In this document: piece after piece, positions 1 to 7,799 of the stretch
Layout: the number at the start of each line of letters is the position of its first letter
Position numbering within the stretch: position 1 is the stretch's first letter
Assembly: GCA_023460875.1 (NCBI GenBank)
Contig: JAEWOQ010000368.1
Span: 1 to 34,122, forward strand
DNA from: Pseudomonadota bacterium
GTDB taxonomy: Bacteria; Myxococcota_A; Polyangia; Polyangiales; Polyangiaceae
Length of the DNA: 34,122 nucleotides
Direction of reading: 5' to 3'
Made by a program: the position numbers and the translations under genes
The notes under the pieces: model-generated
The model's input: the letters and a program-made list of their open reading frames with translations, nothing else
Told to the model about the DNA's origin: nothing
Database searches by the model: none

Positions 1-648
1 CGCGGGGCCGGCGGCGCCCGGCGCGTTCATCCTGCGCACGGCGCGGAGCGTCGTGAGCGGCTCGTGCACGACGATGGTCCCCGCGACCAAGTCGCCGAGC
101 CTCCGAAAGCGGGAGTCGAGCACCATCGAGATCAGACCGAAGGCGTAGAAGCTCGGCAGCAGATCCGCCGCGCGCACGAGGTTGCGCAGGAGGCTGTCGG
201 TGAAGGTGATGGGCAAGCCGTCCCCCTGCACTACCCGCAGTCGCAGGGCGCGCTTCCCGATGCTCGAGCCGTTCATCAGGAGCTCGCTCACCACGTAGTA
301 GCCCCATTCGACGGCGAAATAGATGACGAGGACGGCCCCCATTTCGAAGCCGCTCACATCCCAGAACCCCGAGACGGAGACCACGCCGATGACGATCGCC
401 AGGGCCAGCACCACGAGCCCCCGGACGAGGAAATCGACGAGGTACGCCGCGGCGCGACGGGCAGGCCCAGCGATCTGGTAGCGGAAGCGCACGTGCTCGG
501 GGGTCTCCACCTCGACGGTCGTGTCGAGGGGCGCCCCGGCAAGTTCATGGGCGGCGCCGTTCGTGTCGCCGATCGGCCCGTCGAGAGACCCGTGGTGAGG
601 CCCGTCGAGAGACCCTGAGGAGCCGCCAGCTCCCTGCGCACCCAGCAT
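1..648 (-). CDS. RDD-family membrane protein, 3' end cut by window edge
   Basis: The minus strand is open from an ATG at 648 to the window edge, 216 codons with no stop, so the C-terminus is missing. After a Gly/Ser-rich N-terminus of about 36 residues, with the pentapeptide SLDGP twice, comes ETPEHVRFRYQIAGPARRAA, the usual entry to an RDD domain (Arg-Asp/Asp signature here as AAAYLVDFLV). Two hydrophobic helices follow, one around GLVVLALAIVIGVV and one around AVLVIYFAVEWGYYVV, then GSSIGKRALRLRV and RRLGDLVAGTIVV, both typical of the family. RDD proteins are small inner-membrane proteins of mostly unknown function, some linked to ion transport. A stop codon at 658-660 limits the start. No good ribosome-binding site is visible. 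It is divergent from the membrane protein at 716. The family call is confident; the role is unknown. Confidence 0.85.
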   Translation of the reverse strand, partial: MLGAQGAGGSSGSLDGPHHGSLDGPIGDTNGAAHELAGAPLDTTVEVETPEHVRFRYQIAGPARRAAAYLVDFLVRGLVVLALAIVIGVVSVSGFWDVSGFEMGAVLVIYFAVEWGYYVVSELLMNGSSIGKRALRLRVVQGDGLPITFTDSLLRNLVRAADLLPSFYAFGLISMVLDSRFRRLGDLVAGTIVVHEPLTTLRAVRRMNAPGAAGPA

Positions 649-715
649 CGAGCGCCATCATGCGAGCGGGGGGCTGGCCTTGACAAGGAGCTCAGCCCCT
701 GAACGATCGAACGTA

Positions 716-1450
716 ATGACAGGGTACAACCCCTACGCACCCCCGACGCAGGATCCAGGGCTCTCTGGAGCGACGATGGCTGGAGCCCCGCGGGGAGCTC
801 CGATGCCCTGGACCATCAGCGAGGTGTTGAACGTCGGGTTCTCCGCTGTCCGCAAGCGGCCCCTCGAGCTCATCGGAGGCTGCTTCCTCATCAATCTGTT
901 GGCCCAGCTGCCTGGGCAGCTGCCCCTCGTCCTCTCCCTCGCCGGCGTGGTGGGGGAGAACACGCCGATCTTTTGGGCGATTCAGGTGGTGAGCCTCGTC
1001 GGGTCCCTCATCCTGGGCCCCTACGCGTGGGTGGGGCAGCTGCGCGTCGCGCTCGCGGCCGCGCGAGACGAAGACTTCGACTTCGGGCTCTTCTTCAGCG
1101 GGGGAGATCGGATGCTGCCGATGCTCGCCGCGATGATGCTCGTCTACCTCGGGGCCGGGCTGGGACTACTCTTGCTGATCGTGCCCGGCGTCATCTTGCT
1201 CTTGGGCTGGGCCTTGGTGAGCGTGTTCATCGCAGACACCGAGCTCGGCGTGATGGAGAGCCTGCGGGAGAGCTGGGAGGCGACGCAGGGGCACAAGGGG
1301 TCGCTCTTCCTATTCTACCTGGTCTCCTGCCTCGTATGCATGGCTGGCCTGTGCGCCTGCTACGTGGGCTTGCTCGTGGTGCTGCCCGCGGTCATGGTCG
1401 CGTTCGCCGAGGTGTACCGGCGCGTTACCGGGCGATACAGCGCCGGCTGA
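716..1450 (+). CDS. polytopic membrane protein of unknown function
   Basis: A 244-residue protein from the ATG at 716. A TTG at 680 in the same frame would add 12 residues but looks less likely. The N-terminus (YNPYAPPTQ) is Pro/Tyr-rich and probably cytoplasmic. The rest has about five or six hydrophobic segments, for example around GGCFLINLLAQLPG, FWAIQVVSLVGSLILGP, LVYLGAGLGLLLLIVPGV and LFYLVSCLVCMAGLCACYVG. The motif ELGVMESLRESWEATQGHKG between membrane helices resembles the loop seen in DUF975/YciC-like and related integral membrane proteins that often have a Pro-rich head. No catalytic residues are recognisable. It diverges from the RDD protein and converges on carB. It may work in membrane homeostasis, but nothing here shows that. 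Confidence 0.75.
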   Translation: MTGYNPYAPPTQDPGLSGATMAGAPRGAPMPWTISEVLNVGFSAVRKRPLELIGGCFLINLLAQLPGQLPLVLSLAGVVGENTPIFWAIQVVSLVGSLILGPYAWVGQLRVALAAARDEDFDFGLFFSGGDRMLPMLAAMMLVYLGAGLGLLLLIVPGVILLLGWALVSVFIADTELGVMESLRESWEATQGHKGSLFLFYLVSCLVCMAGLCACYVGLLVVLPAVMVAFAEVYRRVTGRYSAG

Positions 1451-1511
1451 GCTTAGCTGCGGCGAGGCGCGCGCGTCGGCGAGCGCTTCGACCGCCGCCC
1501 CGCCGCGGCCC

Positions 1512-4500
1512 TCACTGGGACTGGAGCATCCGCGCGTGCCACTCCTGGATGCTCCGCACCCCGGAGACCTGCCCTTCGCCGAGGACGGCGTTCGCCTCGA
1601 GGGCGTCAACCGCCGCGATCGCGGCTGACACGGTCGTGAAGTAGGGGATCCCGGTCTGCAGGGTGTTGCGGCGGATCGAGTAGCTGTCCCGGATCGCCTT
1701 CGCGCCATGGGTCGTATTGATCACGAGCTGCACACGGCCATCCCGGATCGCGTCCACGATGTGCGGTGAGCCCTCGGCGACCTTGTTCACGCGCTCGGCG
1801 GGGATGTGCGCTCGCGCCAGCGCCTCCGCGGTCCCGTGGGTGGCGAGGATCGAGAAGCCCAGGTTGCGCAGCCGGCGGGCGAGGAGGCAGGCGAGCTGCT
1901 TGTCTTCTGGCTGCACGCTGATGAAGGCGCACCCCGCGGTAGGGAGCCGCGCTCCAGCGGCGGAGATGGCCTTGCCGAAGGCCAGCGCGACGCTGAGCGA
2001 GACGCCCATGACCTCTCCGGTCGACCGCATCTCCGGTCCCAGGATGGTGTCCACGCCGGGGAACTTGTTGAAGGGGAACACGGACTCCTTCACCGCGACG
2101 TGGGTCGGCACGGGCTGATCGTGCACGCCGAGCTCGTCGAGGGTCTTGCCCACCATGAGCTGTGCGGCGAGCTTCGCCAGGGGCCGCCCGGTGGCCTTCG
2201 ATACGAAGGGCACCGTGCGCGACGCGCGCGGGTTCACCTCGATCACGTAGACGCGGCGATCCTTGATGGCGAACTGCACGTTCATCAAGCCGACGACGCC
2301 GAGCTCGAGGGCCAAGGCCCGGGTGTGTGACTCGATCTCGGCGATGACCTCGGGATCCAAGGTGTGGGGAGGCAGCACGCTCGTCGAGTCGCCGGAGTGC
2401 ACGCCGGCCTCCTCCACGTGCTGCATGACGCCGCCGACGACCGCGCGGCGGCCGTCGGAGATGCAGTCGACGTCGACCTCGGTGGCGTTCTTCAAGTACT
2501 GATCGATGAGCAGCGTGGGCTCGAGGCCCTCATCGCGAGCCGCGTCGACGGCGACGCCTACGTAATCGCTCAGCTCCGCCTCGTTGGCGCAGATCATCAT
2601 GGCGCGCCCGCCGAGCACGTAGGAGGGGCGCACGAGCACCGGGAAGCCGATGTTCCGCGCGATGGCGAGCGCTTCGGCGGGATCCTTGGCGATGCCGGCG
2701 AGCGGCCGCTCGAGACCGAGCTTGCTCAAGAGCGCGTCGAAGCGCTCGCGATCCTCGGCGCGATCGATGGCGTCCGCCGACGTCCCGAGCAGCTTGATGC
2801 CCCGCTTCTCCAGGGGCACCGCGAGCTTCAGGGGCGTCTGCCCGCCGAACTGCACGATCACCCCGAGCACCTCGCCCGCCTGTTGTTCTTCCTCGCAGAT
2901 CGCCAGGACGTCCTCCAGGGTGAGGGGCTCGAAGTAGAGTCGGTCGGCCGTGTCGTAGTCAGTCGAGACAGTCTCGGGGTTGCAGTTGACCATGATGGTC
3001 TCGAGCCCGAGCTCCCGCAGCGCGAACACCGCGTGGCAGCAGCAATAGTCGAACTCGATGCCCTGCCCGATGCGGTTCGGGCCGCCGCCGAGGATGATCA
3101 CCTTCTTGCGGTCGCTGACCTCACTCTCGCTGTGCGTCTCGTAAGTCGAGTAGAGGTAGGGCGTGTAAGCGGGGAACTCCGCGGCGCAGGTGTCCACGCG
3201 GCCGTACACCACGTTCAACCCCTTCGCCTTGCGCAGCGCCAGGATCTCATCCTGGGTCTGCCCCCGCAGCTCGGCGAGCTGGGCGTCGCTGAAGCCGAGG
3301 CGCTTGCTCTCCCAGAGCAGCTCCCGGGTGAGCTCCGAAGCCTGGCGCACCTGCGTCTCGTGCTCGATGATCCGCATCATCTGCGAGAGCCACCAAGGAT
3401 CGATCTTGGTGATCTCATGCACCTCCTCCGGGGAGATCCCAGCGCGCAGGGCGTCACCCACGTAGAACAAGCGGTCCGCCACGGGGCGCTTGATGACCTG
3501 GCGCAGGGCGGCTTGCAGCTCCTCGGGGCTCGGAGGCGGCAGGGTGGGGCGTGGCTTGGTCGCCGGAGGTGCGTCGAAGGCGAGGTCGCGCAGATCCTCC
3601 TGGCGCTGGGCCAGCACGCGATAGTCGACGCGATCCCGCAGGCTGACGAAGCCCGCCTTGCCCGTCTCCAACGAGCGCGCGGCCTTCTGCAGGGCCTCCG
3701 GGAAGGTGCGGCCGATGCTCATCACCTCACCGACGCTCTTCATCTGCGTGCCCAGGGTGTCGTCGGCCCCCGGGAACATCTCGAAGGCGAATCGGGGCCA
3801 CTTTACGACGGTGTAGTCGATGGTGGGCTCGAACGCGGCGCTCGTCTTCGTGATGTCGTTCTCGAGCTCGTCGAGGGTGAGGCCTACGGCGAGCATCGCG
3901 GCGATCTTGGCGATCGGGTAGCCGGTCGCCTTGGAGGCCAGGGCGCTCGAGCGCGAGACGCGCGGGTTCATCTCGATGACGAGGACGCGGCCCGTCTGTG
4001 GGTCGACCGCGAACTGCACGTTCGACCCGCCGGTCTCCACACCGATCTCGAGCATCACGGTGCGCGCCTGATCGCGGAGACGCTGGTACTCCCTGTCGGT
4101 CAGCGTCATCGCGGGCGCGACGGTGATGGAGTCCCCGGTGTGCACGCCCATCGGATCGATGTTCTCGATCGAGCAGATGACGATGAAGTTGTCGTTCTTG
4201 TCGCGGATGACCTCGAGCTCGTACTCCTTCCAGCCGAGGACGCTCTCCTCCACGAGCACCTCGTGGGTCGGCGACTGGCTGAGGGCCCACAGCACCTTGC
4301 GCTCGAACTCGCCGGGGTTCTCGACGATCGCTCCCCCCTGACCTCCGAGGGTGAAGCTCGGGCGCAGGATCACCGGGTAGCCCGTGTCCTTCACGATCTC
4401 CCGGGCATCCTCGAGGGAGCGCGCGTACCCGGAGCGCGGCGACTCGAGGCCGACCCGAGCCATGGCCTCCTTGAACAGGAGCCGATCCTCGGCCTTGCGG

Positions 4501-4868
4501 ATGGCGTCGACCTGCGCGCCGATGAGCTGCACGCCGTACTTCGACAGGACCCCGCTACCATGCAGCTCCAGGGCCAGGTTGAGGGCCGTCTGGCCTCCGA
4601 GCGTCGGCAGGAGCGCGTCGGGGCGTTCCCGCTCGATGATGGCGGTGAGGTGAGGAACGTCGAGGGGCTCGATGTACGTCCGTCGCACGAGCTCCGGATC
4701 CGTCATGATCGTGGCCGGGTTCGAGTTGACGAGCACGACGTCGTAGCCCAGGTCCCGCAAGGCTTTCGCCCCCTGGGTCCCGGAGTAGTCGAACTCGCAG
4801 GCCTGTCCGATGACGATGGGCCCTGAGCCAATCAGCAGGATTTTTTCGATGTCTTCGCGGCGCGGCAC
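1512..4868 (-). CDS. carB: carbamoyl-phosphate synthase, large subunit
   Basis: CarB makes carbamoyl phosphate from bicarbonate, ammonia (delivered by CarA) and two ATP, feeding arginine and pyrimidine synthesis in the cytoplasm. The 1118-residue product has the full family layout: a first ATP-grasp half beginning IEKILLIGSGPIVIGQACEF and including VNSNPATIMTDPE, an oligomerisation region around 400-560 with a Pro-rich stretch (TKPRPTLPPP), a second ATP-grasp half with KKVIILGGGPNRIGQGIEFD, and a C-terminal MGS-like regulatory domain with NTTHGAKAIRDSYSIRR. The start is taken as the GTG at 4868 because conserved sequence begins there; a purine-rich AAGGGCGG lies just upstream. The frame stays open farther upstream, but only through the repeat region. 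E. coli CarB has 1073 residues. No carA lies in the window. The two downstream membrane-protein genes appear unrelated. Confidence 0.97.
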   Translation of the reverse strand: MPRREDIEKILLIGSGPIVIGQACEFDYSGTQGAKALRDLGYDVVLVNSNPATIMTDPELVRRTYIEPLDVPHLTAIIERERPDALLPTLGGQTALNLALELHGSGVLSKYGVQLIGAQVDAIRKAEDRLLFKEAMARVGLESPRSGYARSLEDAREIVKDTGYPVILRPSFTLGGQGGAIVENPGEFERKVLWALSQSPTHEVLVEESVLGWKEYELEVIRDKNDNFIVICSIENIDPMGVHTGDSITVAPAMTLTDREYQRLRDQARTVMLEIGVETGGSNVQFAVDPQTGRVLVIEMNPRVSRSSALASKATGYPIAKIAAMLAVGLTLDELENDITKTSAAFEPTIDYTVVKWPRFAFEMFPGADDTLGTQMKSVGEVMSIGRTFPEALQKAARSLETGKAGFVSLRDRVDYRVLAQRQEDLRDLAFDAPPATKPRPTLPPPSPEELQAALRQVIKRPVADRLFYVGDALRAGISPEEVHEITKIDPWWLSQMMRIIEHETQVRQASELTRELLWESKRLGFSDAQLAELRGQTQDEILALRKAKGLNVVYGRVDTCAAEFPAYTPYLYSTYETHSESEVSDRKKVIILGGGPNRIGQGIEFDYCCCHAVFALRELGLETIMVNCNPETVSTDYDTADRLYFEPLTLEDVLAICEEEQQAGEVLGVIVQFGGQTPLKLAVPLEKRGIKLLGTSADAIDRAEDRERFDALLSKLGLERPLAGIAKDPAEALAIARNIGFPVLVRPSYVLGGRAMMICANEAELSDYVGVAVDAARDEGLEPTLLIDQYLKNATEVDVDCISDGRRAVVGGVMQHVEEAGVHSGDSTSVLPPHTLDPEVIAEIESHTRALALELGVVGLMNVQFAIKDRRVYVIEVNPRASRTVPFVSKATGRPLAKLAAQLMVGKTLDELGVHDQPVPTHVAVKESVFPFNKFPGVDTILGPEMRSTGEVMGVSLSVALAFGKAISAAGARLPTAGCAFISVQPEDKQLACLLARRLRNLGFSILATHGTAEALARAHIPAERVNKVAEGSPHIVDAIRDGRVQLVINTTHGAKAIRDSYSIRRNTLQTGIPYFTTVSAAIAAVDALEANAVLGEGQVSGVRSIQEWHARMLQSQ

Positions 4869-5014
4869 GGCACCGCCCTTAGCACAGCCATGGGATAAAC
4901 TAGCCCCCAAAACGAGCAGGTCGGCGGGCGCCGCGCGGCGGGCGGCCAGAGCAAGTGAAACGCGGCTCGTCAACGTCGCGGGAGCGCCCGCGAGCGACCT
5001 CCAGCGCCACCGCC

Positions 5015-5124
5015 GCGGAGCCGTGCATGGGGTGCTGCGGAGCCGTGCACGGGGTGCCGCGGAGCCGTGCACGGGGTGCCGCGGAGCCGTGCGCGGGGTG
5101 CCGCGGAGCCGCGTACAGGGTGCT
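5015..5124. repeat. five-copy 22-bp tandem repeat between carB and rpmI
   Basis: Copies begin at 5015, 5037, 5059, 5081 and 5103, exactly 22 bases apart. The core reads GCGGAGCCGTGCACGGGG followed by TGCC or TGCT. Copies 2 and 3 are identical or nearly so over the unit, while copies 1, 4 and 5 carry a few substitutions (GCATGG, GCGCGG, GCGTACAGGG). The unit contains the palindrome GTGCAC. It lies in the 405-base spacer between the divergent carB and rpmI starts. Because 22 is not a multiple of three, translation would give a three-frame repeat, which argues against a coding role. The remainder of the spacer (4869-5014 and 5125-5209) shows no gene. Confidence 0.9.
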
Positions 5125-5209
5125 GTGTAAGGGGCGCCGCGCGAGGAGCCCTCGGTGGCCGCCCAACTGGGCCCCGCGGGCCAGGACGTCACCGCCTCGG
5201 GTAAACCAC

Positions 5210-5238
5210 TTGACGTGGCCGCCGCCTTCCGTCATAAG
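5210..5238 (+). promoter_or_regulatory. sigma-70-type promoter of the rpmI-rplT-pheS operon
   Basis: TTGACG at 5210-5215 (5 of 6 matches to the -35 consensus) is followed after exactly 17 bases by CATAAG at 5233-5238 (4 of 6 matches to TATAAT). Transcription would start near 5245, leaving a leader of about 29 bases before rpmI. That leaves little room for the long regulatory leader seen before infC or rpmI in some bacteria. Found by eye; untested. Confidence 0.55.
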
Positions 5239-5273
5239 TCCCGCCCCCACGGCGCCCCGCTGGAGAACGTCCC

Positions 5274-5471
5274 ATGCCCAAAATGAAGACGAACCGCGCT
5301 GCTGCAAAGCGCTTCAAGATTACCGGTACGGGAAGGGTGCGTCGCCCGAAGATGGGTGGCCAGCACTCCTTCATGGGGAAGAGCCGCAAGCAACGTCGGC
5401 GGCTGCGCGACAACGACATGGTCGCGCCCGAGCTGGAAAAGCGAGTGAAGATTCTGCTCCCCTACGGGTGA
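5274..5471 (+). CDS. rpmI: 50S ribosomal protein L35
   Basis: A 65-residue, strongly basic protein starting MPKMKTNRAAAKRFKITGTG and containing the family features GKSRKQRRRLR and a C-terminal LLPY. It belongs to the large ribosomal subunit. Length and sequence match bacterial L35. GGAG lies about eight bases before the ATG. It leads the rpmI-rplT-pheS operon, 26 bases ahead of rplT. In most bacteria infC (translation factor IF3) directly precedes this gene. Here the upstream neighbour is the divergent carB and no infC is in the window. Confidence 0.97.
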   Translation: MPKMKTNRAAAKRFKITGTGRVRRPKMGGQHSFMGKSRKQRRRLRDNDMVAPELEKRVKILLPYG

Positions 5472-5497
5472 GCTAGTAGGGATCAGGAGAACGACCC

Positions 5498-5872
5498 ATG
5501 TCACGCGTGAAAAGGGGCCCCTTTGCCCGACGGCGCCACAAGAGGGTGCTCAAGCAAACCAAGGGTTTCTGGGGCGGTCGCAAGAACCGCATCCGCCAGG
5601 CCATTCGCGTCCTGTGGAAGAGCTGGCAGTACGCTTACGTCGGGCGCAAGCTCCGTAAGCGGGATTTCCGTGCACTCTGGATTCAGCGGATCAACGCCGC
5701 TGCCCGCGAGAACGGCACCACATACTCCCGTCTGATGGGGCAGCTGAGGTTGGCTGGCGTCGACCTGGACCGCAAGGTGCTGGCCGACATGGCGATCCAC
5801 GACATGGACGCCTTCAAGAAGCTGACGGAACTGGCCCAGCAAGCTGCGGCGGAGCCGGCCGCGGCGGAGTGA
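5498..5872 (+). CDS. rplT: 50S ribosomal protein L20
   Basis: A 124-residue basic protein beginning MSRVKRGPFARRRHKRVLKQ, with the L20 core GFWGGRKNRIRQAIR, YAYVGRKLRKRDFRALWIQR and INAAARENGTTYSRLM. L20 binds 23S rRNA and is needed early in 50S assembly; in several bacteria it also represses its own operon. AGGAGA sits about eight bases before the ATG. The C-terminal tail AAAEPAAAE is Ala/Glu-rich. It is the middle gene of the operon; pheS starts 13 bases after its stop. Confidence 0.97.
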   Translation: MSRVKRGPFARRRHKRVLKQTKGFWGGRKNRIRQAIRVLWKSWQYAYVGRKLRKRDFRALWIQRINAAARENGTTYSRLMGQLRLAGVDLDRKVLADMAIHDMDAFKKLTELAQQAAAEPAAAE

Positions 5873-5885
5873 GCGGCGCAACGCC

Positions 5886-6968
5886 GTGACCGACGCCTCT
5901 GTCTCTCAGAACATCGTCTCCGGTCTTGCCGAGCTGAGCGAGCGCTACGCCGCCCGCTTCCGGCAAGCCGAGGACGAGCCAGCCCTGCGTAACGCCCGCG
6001 CAGAAGTGCTCGGCAAGAAGGGCGAGCTCACCGCCCTGCTCCGTGGCATGGGGCAGGTGCCGCCCGATCAACGCCGCGCGGTCGGCGAGAAGGTGAACGC
6101 CGCTCAGGCTGCGTTGGAGGGCGCCTTCGAGGCGCAGCTGGAGCTCATCCGGCAGCGGGAGAGACGCGCGGACCTCGAGGCGCCGCCCTTCGATCTGACG
6201 CTGCCAGGTCGCATGCCGCTGCCGCGCGGCCACCGCCACCCGGTGAGCCAGGTGCGGGACGAGATCCTCGATATCTTCCAGTCCCTGGGCTTCCAGGTGG
6301 GCTGGGGCCCCGAAGTCGAGGTGGAGTCGAACAACTTCACCAAGCTCGCGTTTCCTCCCGATCACCCTGCGACCGACATGCAGGACACCTTCTGGGTCGA
6401 TGTGGAAGGGGGGCGCTCCAATTTCCGCACCCTGCTCCGGACTCACACGAGCAGCGTCCAGGTCCGGGAGATGTCCACCCATCGGCCGCCCCTCGCCATC
6501 GTCAGCGGTGGAGCGGTGTACCGGCGGGACGACGACGTCACCCACTCGCCGATGTTCCATCAGGTGGAGGGGTTCTTGGTGGACGAGCGGGTGAGCTTCG
6601 CTGAGCTCAAGGGGGTGCTGACGGCCTTCGCGCAGCGCTTGTACGGCGACGATACCCCCGTGCGCTTCCGCCCCAGCTACTTCCCGTTCGTCGAGCCGGG
6701 CGCGGAGGTGGACGTCGGGTGTGTCTTCTGCTCCGAGGAGGACGGGACCCGAGAGGCCTGCCGCGTGTGCAAGGCCACGGGGTGGCTCGAGGTGCTGGGG
6801 TGCGGCATGATCCACCCGCGGGTGTTCGAGCACTGTGGAATCGACCCTGAGCGTTACACGGGCTTCGCGTTCGGCCTTGGAGTCGAGCGGGTCGCCATGC
6901 TCCGCTACGGGATCCCGGACATTCGCGTGCTCTTCGAGAACGATCCGCGGTTCCTCGCGCAGTTTTGA
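5886..6968 (+). CDS. pheS: phenylalanyl-tRNA synthetase, alpha subunit
   Basis: PheS is the catalytic alpha chain of the alpha2beta2 enzyme that charges tRNA-Phe. The 360-residue product has an N-terminal coiled-coil tRNA-binding arm (roughly 1-95, with EVLGKKGELTALLRGMG), then the class II synthetase core with motif 2 in LLRTHTSSVQVREM and motif 3 in GFAFGLGVERVAMLRYGIPD. Cysteines at 279, 282, 292 and 295 (CVFC and CRVC) form a probable zinc knuckle before GWLEVLGCGM; other bacterial PheS proteins have such a knuckle while E. coli lacks it. The start is the GTG at 5886, 13 bases after rplT. The usual partner pheT does not follow; the gene is succeeded by a hairpin and a long gene-free stretch, so the beta subunit must be encoded elsewhere. 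Confidence 0.96.
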   Translation: MTDASVSQNIVSGLAELSERYAARFRQAEDEPALRNARAEVLGKKGELTALLRGMGQVPPDQRRAVGEKVNAAQAALEGAFEAQLELIRQRERRADLEAPPFDLTLPGRMPLPRGHRHPVSQVRDEILDIFQSLGFQVGWGPEVEVESNNFTKLAFPPDHPATDMQDTFWVDVEGGRSNFRTLLRTHTSSVQVREMSTHRPPLAIVSGGAVYRRDDDVTHSPMFHQVEGFLVDERVSFAELKGVLTAFAQRLYGDDTPVRFRPSYFPFVEPGAEVDVGCVFCSEEDGTREACRVCKATGWLEVLGCGMIHPRVFEHCGIDPERYTGFAFGLGVERVAMLRYGIPDIRVLFENDPRFLAQF

Positions 6969-6978
6969 GAGGGCTGGG

Positions 6979-7033
6979 AGCCCGACGAGAGTGAAGTTCC
7001 GGTTACAGCGGAACTTCGGGGCTCCGTCGGGCT
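6979..7033 (+). terminator. nested hairpin after pheS, probable end of the operon
   Basis: The inner arms GAAGTTCCG (6993-7001) and CGGAACTTC (7009-7017) pair perfectly around a seven-base loop. Outside them AGCCCGAC (6979-6986) pairs with GTCGGGCT (7026-7033). The structure starts 10 bases after the pheS stop. There is no run of T after it, so it is not a textbook intrinsic terminator; it could also stabilise the mRNA end or bind a protein as DNA. The structure is certain, the function inferred. Confidence 0.5.
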
Positions 7034-7799
7034 GAAGCGAGACGGTTTGCGACAGCGCTGGACGGATGTGTGGCGTTTTGCCACAGGTCCGGCGACCAGG
7101 GACTTGACGATTCCCAAATCGGCCCCACGATAGAAGGAGCGCCGGAGTTTCTTCCGTGCGTTCCTGCGGTTCGACGCGGACTCTCCGCGCAAGGTCGGAC
7201 CTTTGGTGCCGTTCTTTCCAGAGGTAGCTCGCTCCTGGAGCGACCGGAATCGGTGACTCGGATCGCGACGGGCGAGATCGTTCGTGGCTCCTGAATCGTC
7301 AGCGACTCACGGGAAGCTACCGCGGCGATCGAAAACCCTGCAGGACCGTCCGTGATCCAATGAGGTGGAGCCCAGCAAAATTTGCGCACCTTCGTGGACA
7401 GGCGATCCCAGCGGGGGATCAGCGTCCGGTCGCCCGGCCGCCTCTGCCGTACATAGTTCGCGTCTCATTGGGCTCAGGGGACCTGAAACTCGAAAGGCTC
7501 TCCAGGAAGGAAAAACAGCCTCGATGGGCCAAGAACAGGGTCAGGCCTCGGGGGGCGACCCCGAAGCTCCACTGTTTTAGCACGAATTGCAGAAATGCAA
7601 GGCGCATCGAGGGCCTTCCCGAGTTAACCCGAAGCAATTCCAGAGGAACAGAAATTGCATTCTCCAGGAATGTATCAGAGCCCAGGACAGTTACCCCACT
7701 GAATTTGCACAGCACCACCGAACCTCTTCTCCATGTCGCGTCGGGGGCGCGTTGCCACTCGGCCAGCGTGATCTCGACCTTTAGCCCGAACGAACTCCC
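7034..7799. other. 766-base stretch without a recognisable gene
   Basis: Open frames here are short or have compositions unlike proteins, and none matches a family I recognise. No tRNA, tmRNA, RNase P or other RNA signature was found. GC drops well below the surroundings: 7621-7680 is about 43 percent GC by count, against roughly 65-70 percent in neighbouring genes. TTGACG at 7104-7109 with a weak CGATAG 18 bases downstream is a possible promoter. The stretch directly precedes a sigma-factor gene, so it may be a large regulatory region, hold an unrecognised small RNA, or be remnant DNA. Confidence 0.5.
7585..7709. repeat. cluster of AATTGCA-like motifs upstream of the sigma gene
   Basis: AATTGCA occurs at 7585-7591 and 7653-7659. 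The inverted form GCAATTC is at 7634-7640 and a variant AATTTGCA at 7702-7709. A related AAATTTGCGCA lies farther up at 7378-7388. The spacings 7585 to 7634 and 7653 to 7702 are both 49 bases. These could be operator sites for a DNA-binding protein controlling the sigma gene, or chance in a locally AT-rich segment. Confidence 0.3.

Noticed and set aside
2364..4826. Very long open frame (820 codons) on the plus strand opposite carB
   Set aside because: It is antisense to a fully conserved carB, is rich in Asp, His, Arg and Gly as expected of a GC-rich shadow, and matches no family.
5015..5124. CRISPR array as explanation for the tandem repeat
   Set aside because: There are no spacers between units and no cas genes; the copies are directly abutting.
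4900..5307. Open frames running through the 22-bp tandem repeat on both strands
   Set aside because: Repeat period is not a multiple of three and the frames overlap rpmI or the carB leader; they are by-products of GC-rich repeats.
7160..7190. Possible tRNA T-arm (GGTTCGA near 7170)
   Set aside because: The flanking bases do not pair into a T stem and no acceptor or anticodon arm can be built.
7003..7389. 128-codon minus-strand frame after pheS
   Set aside because: No homology recognised, no ribosome-binding site, and it runs through the hairpin; it also shows no trace of pheT.
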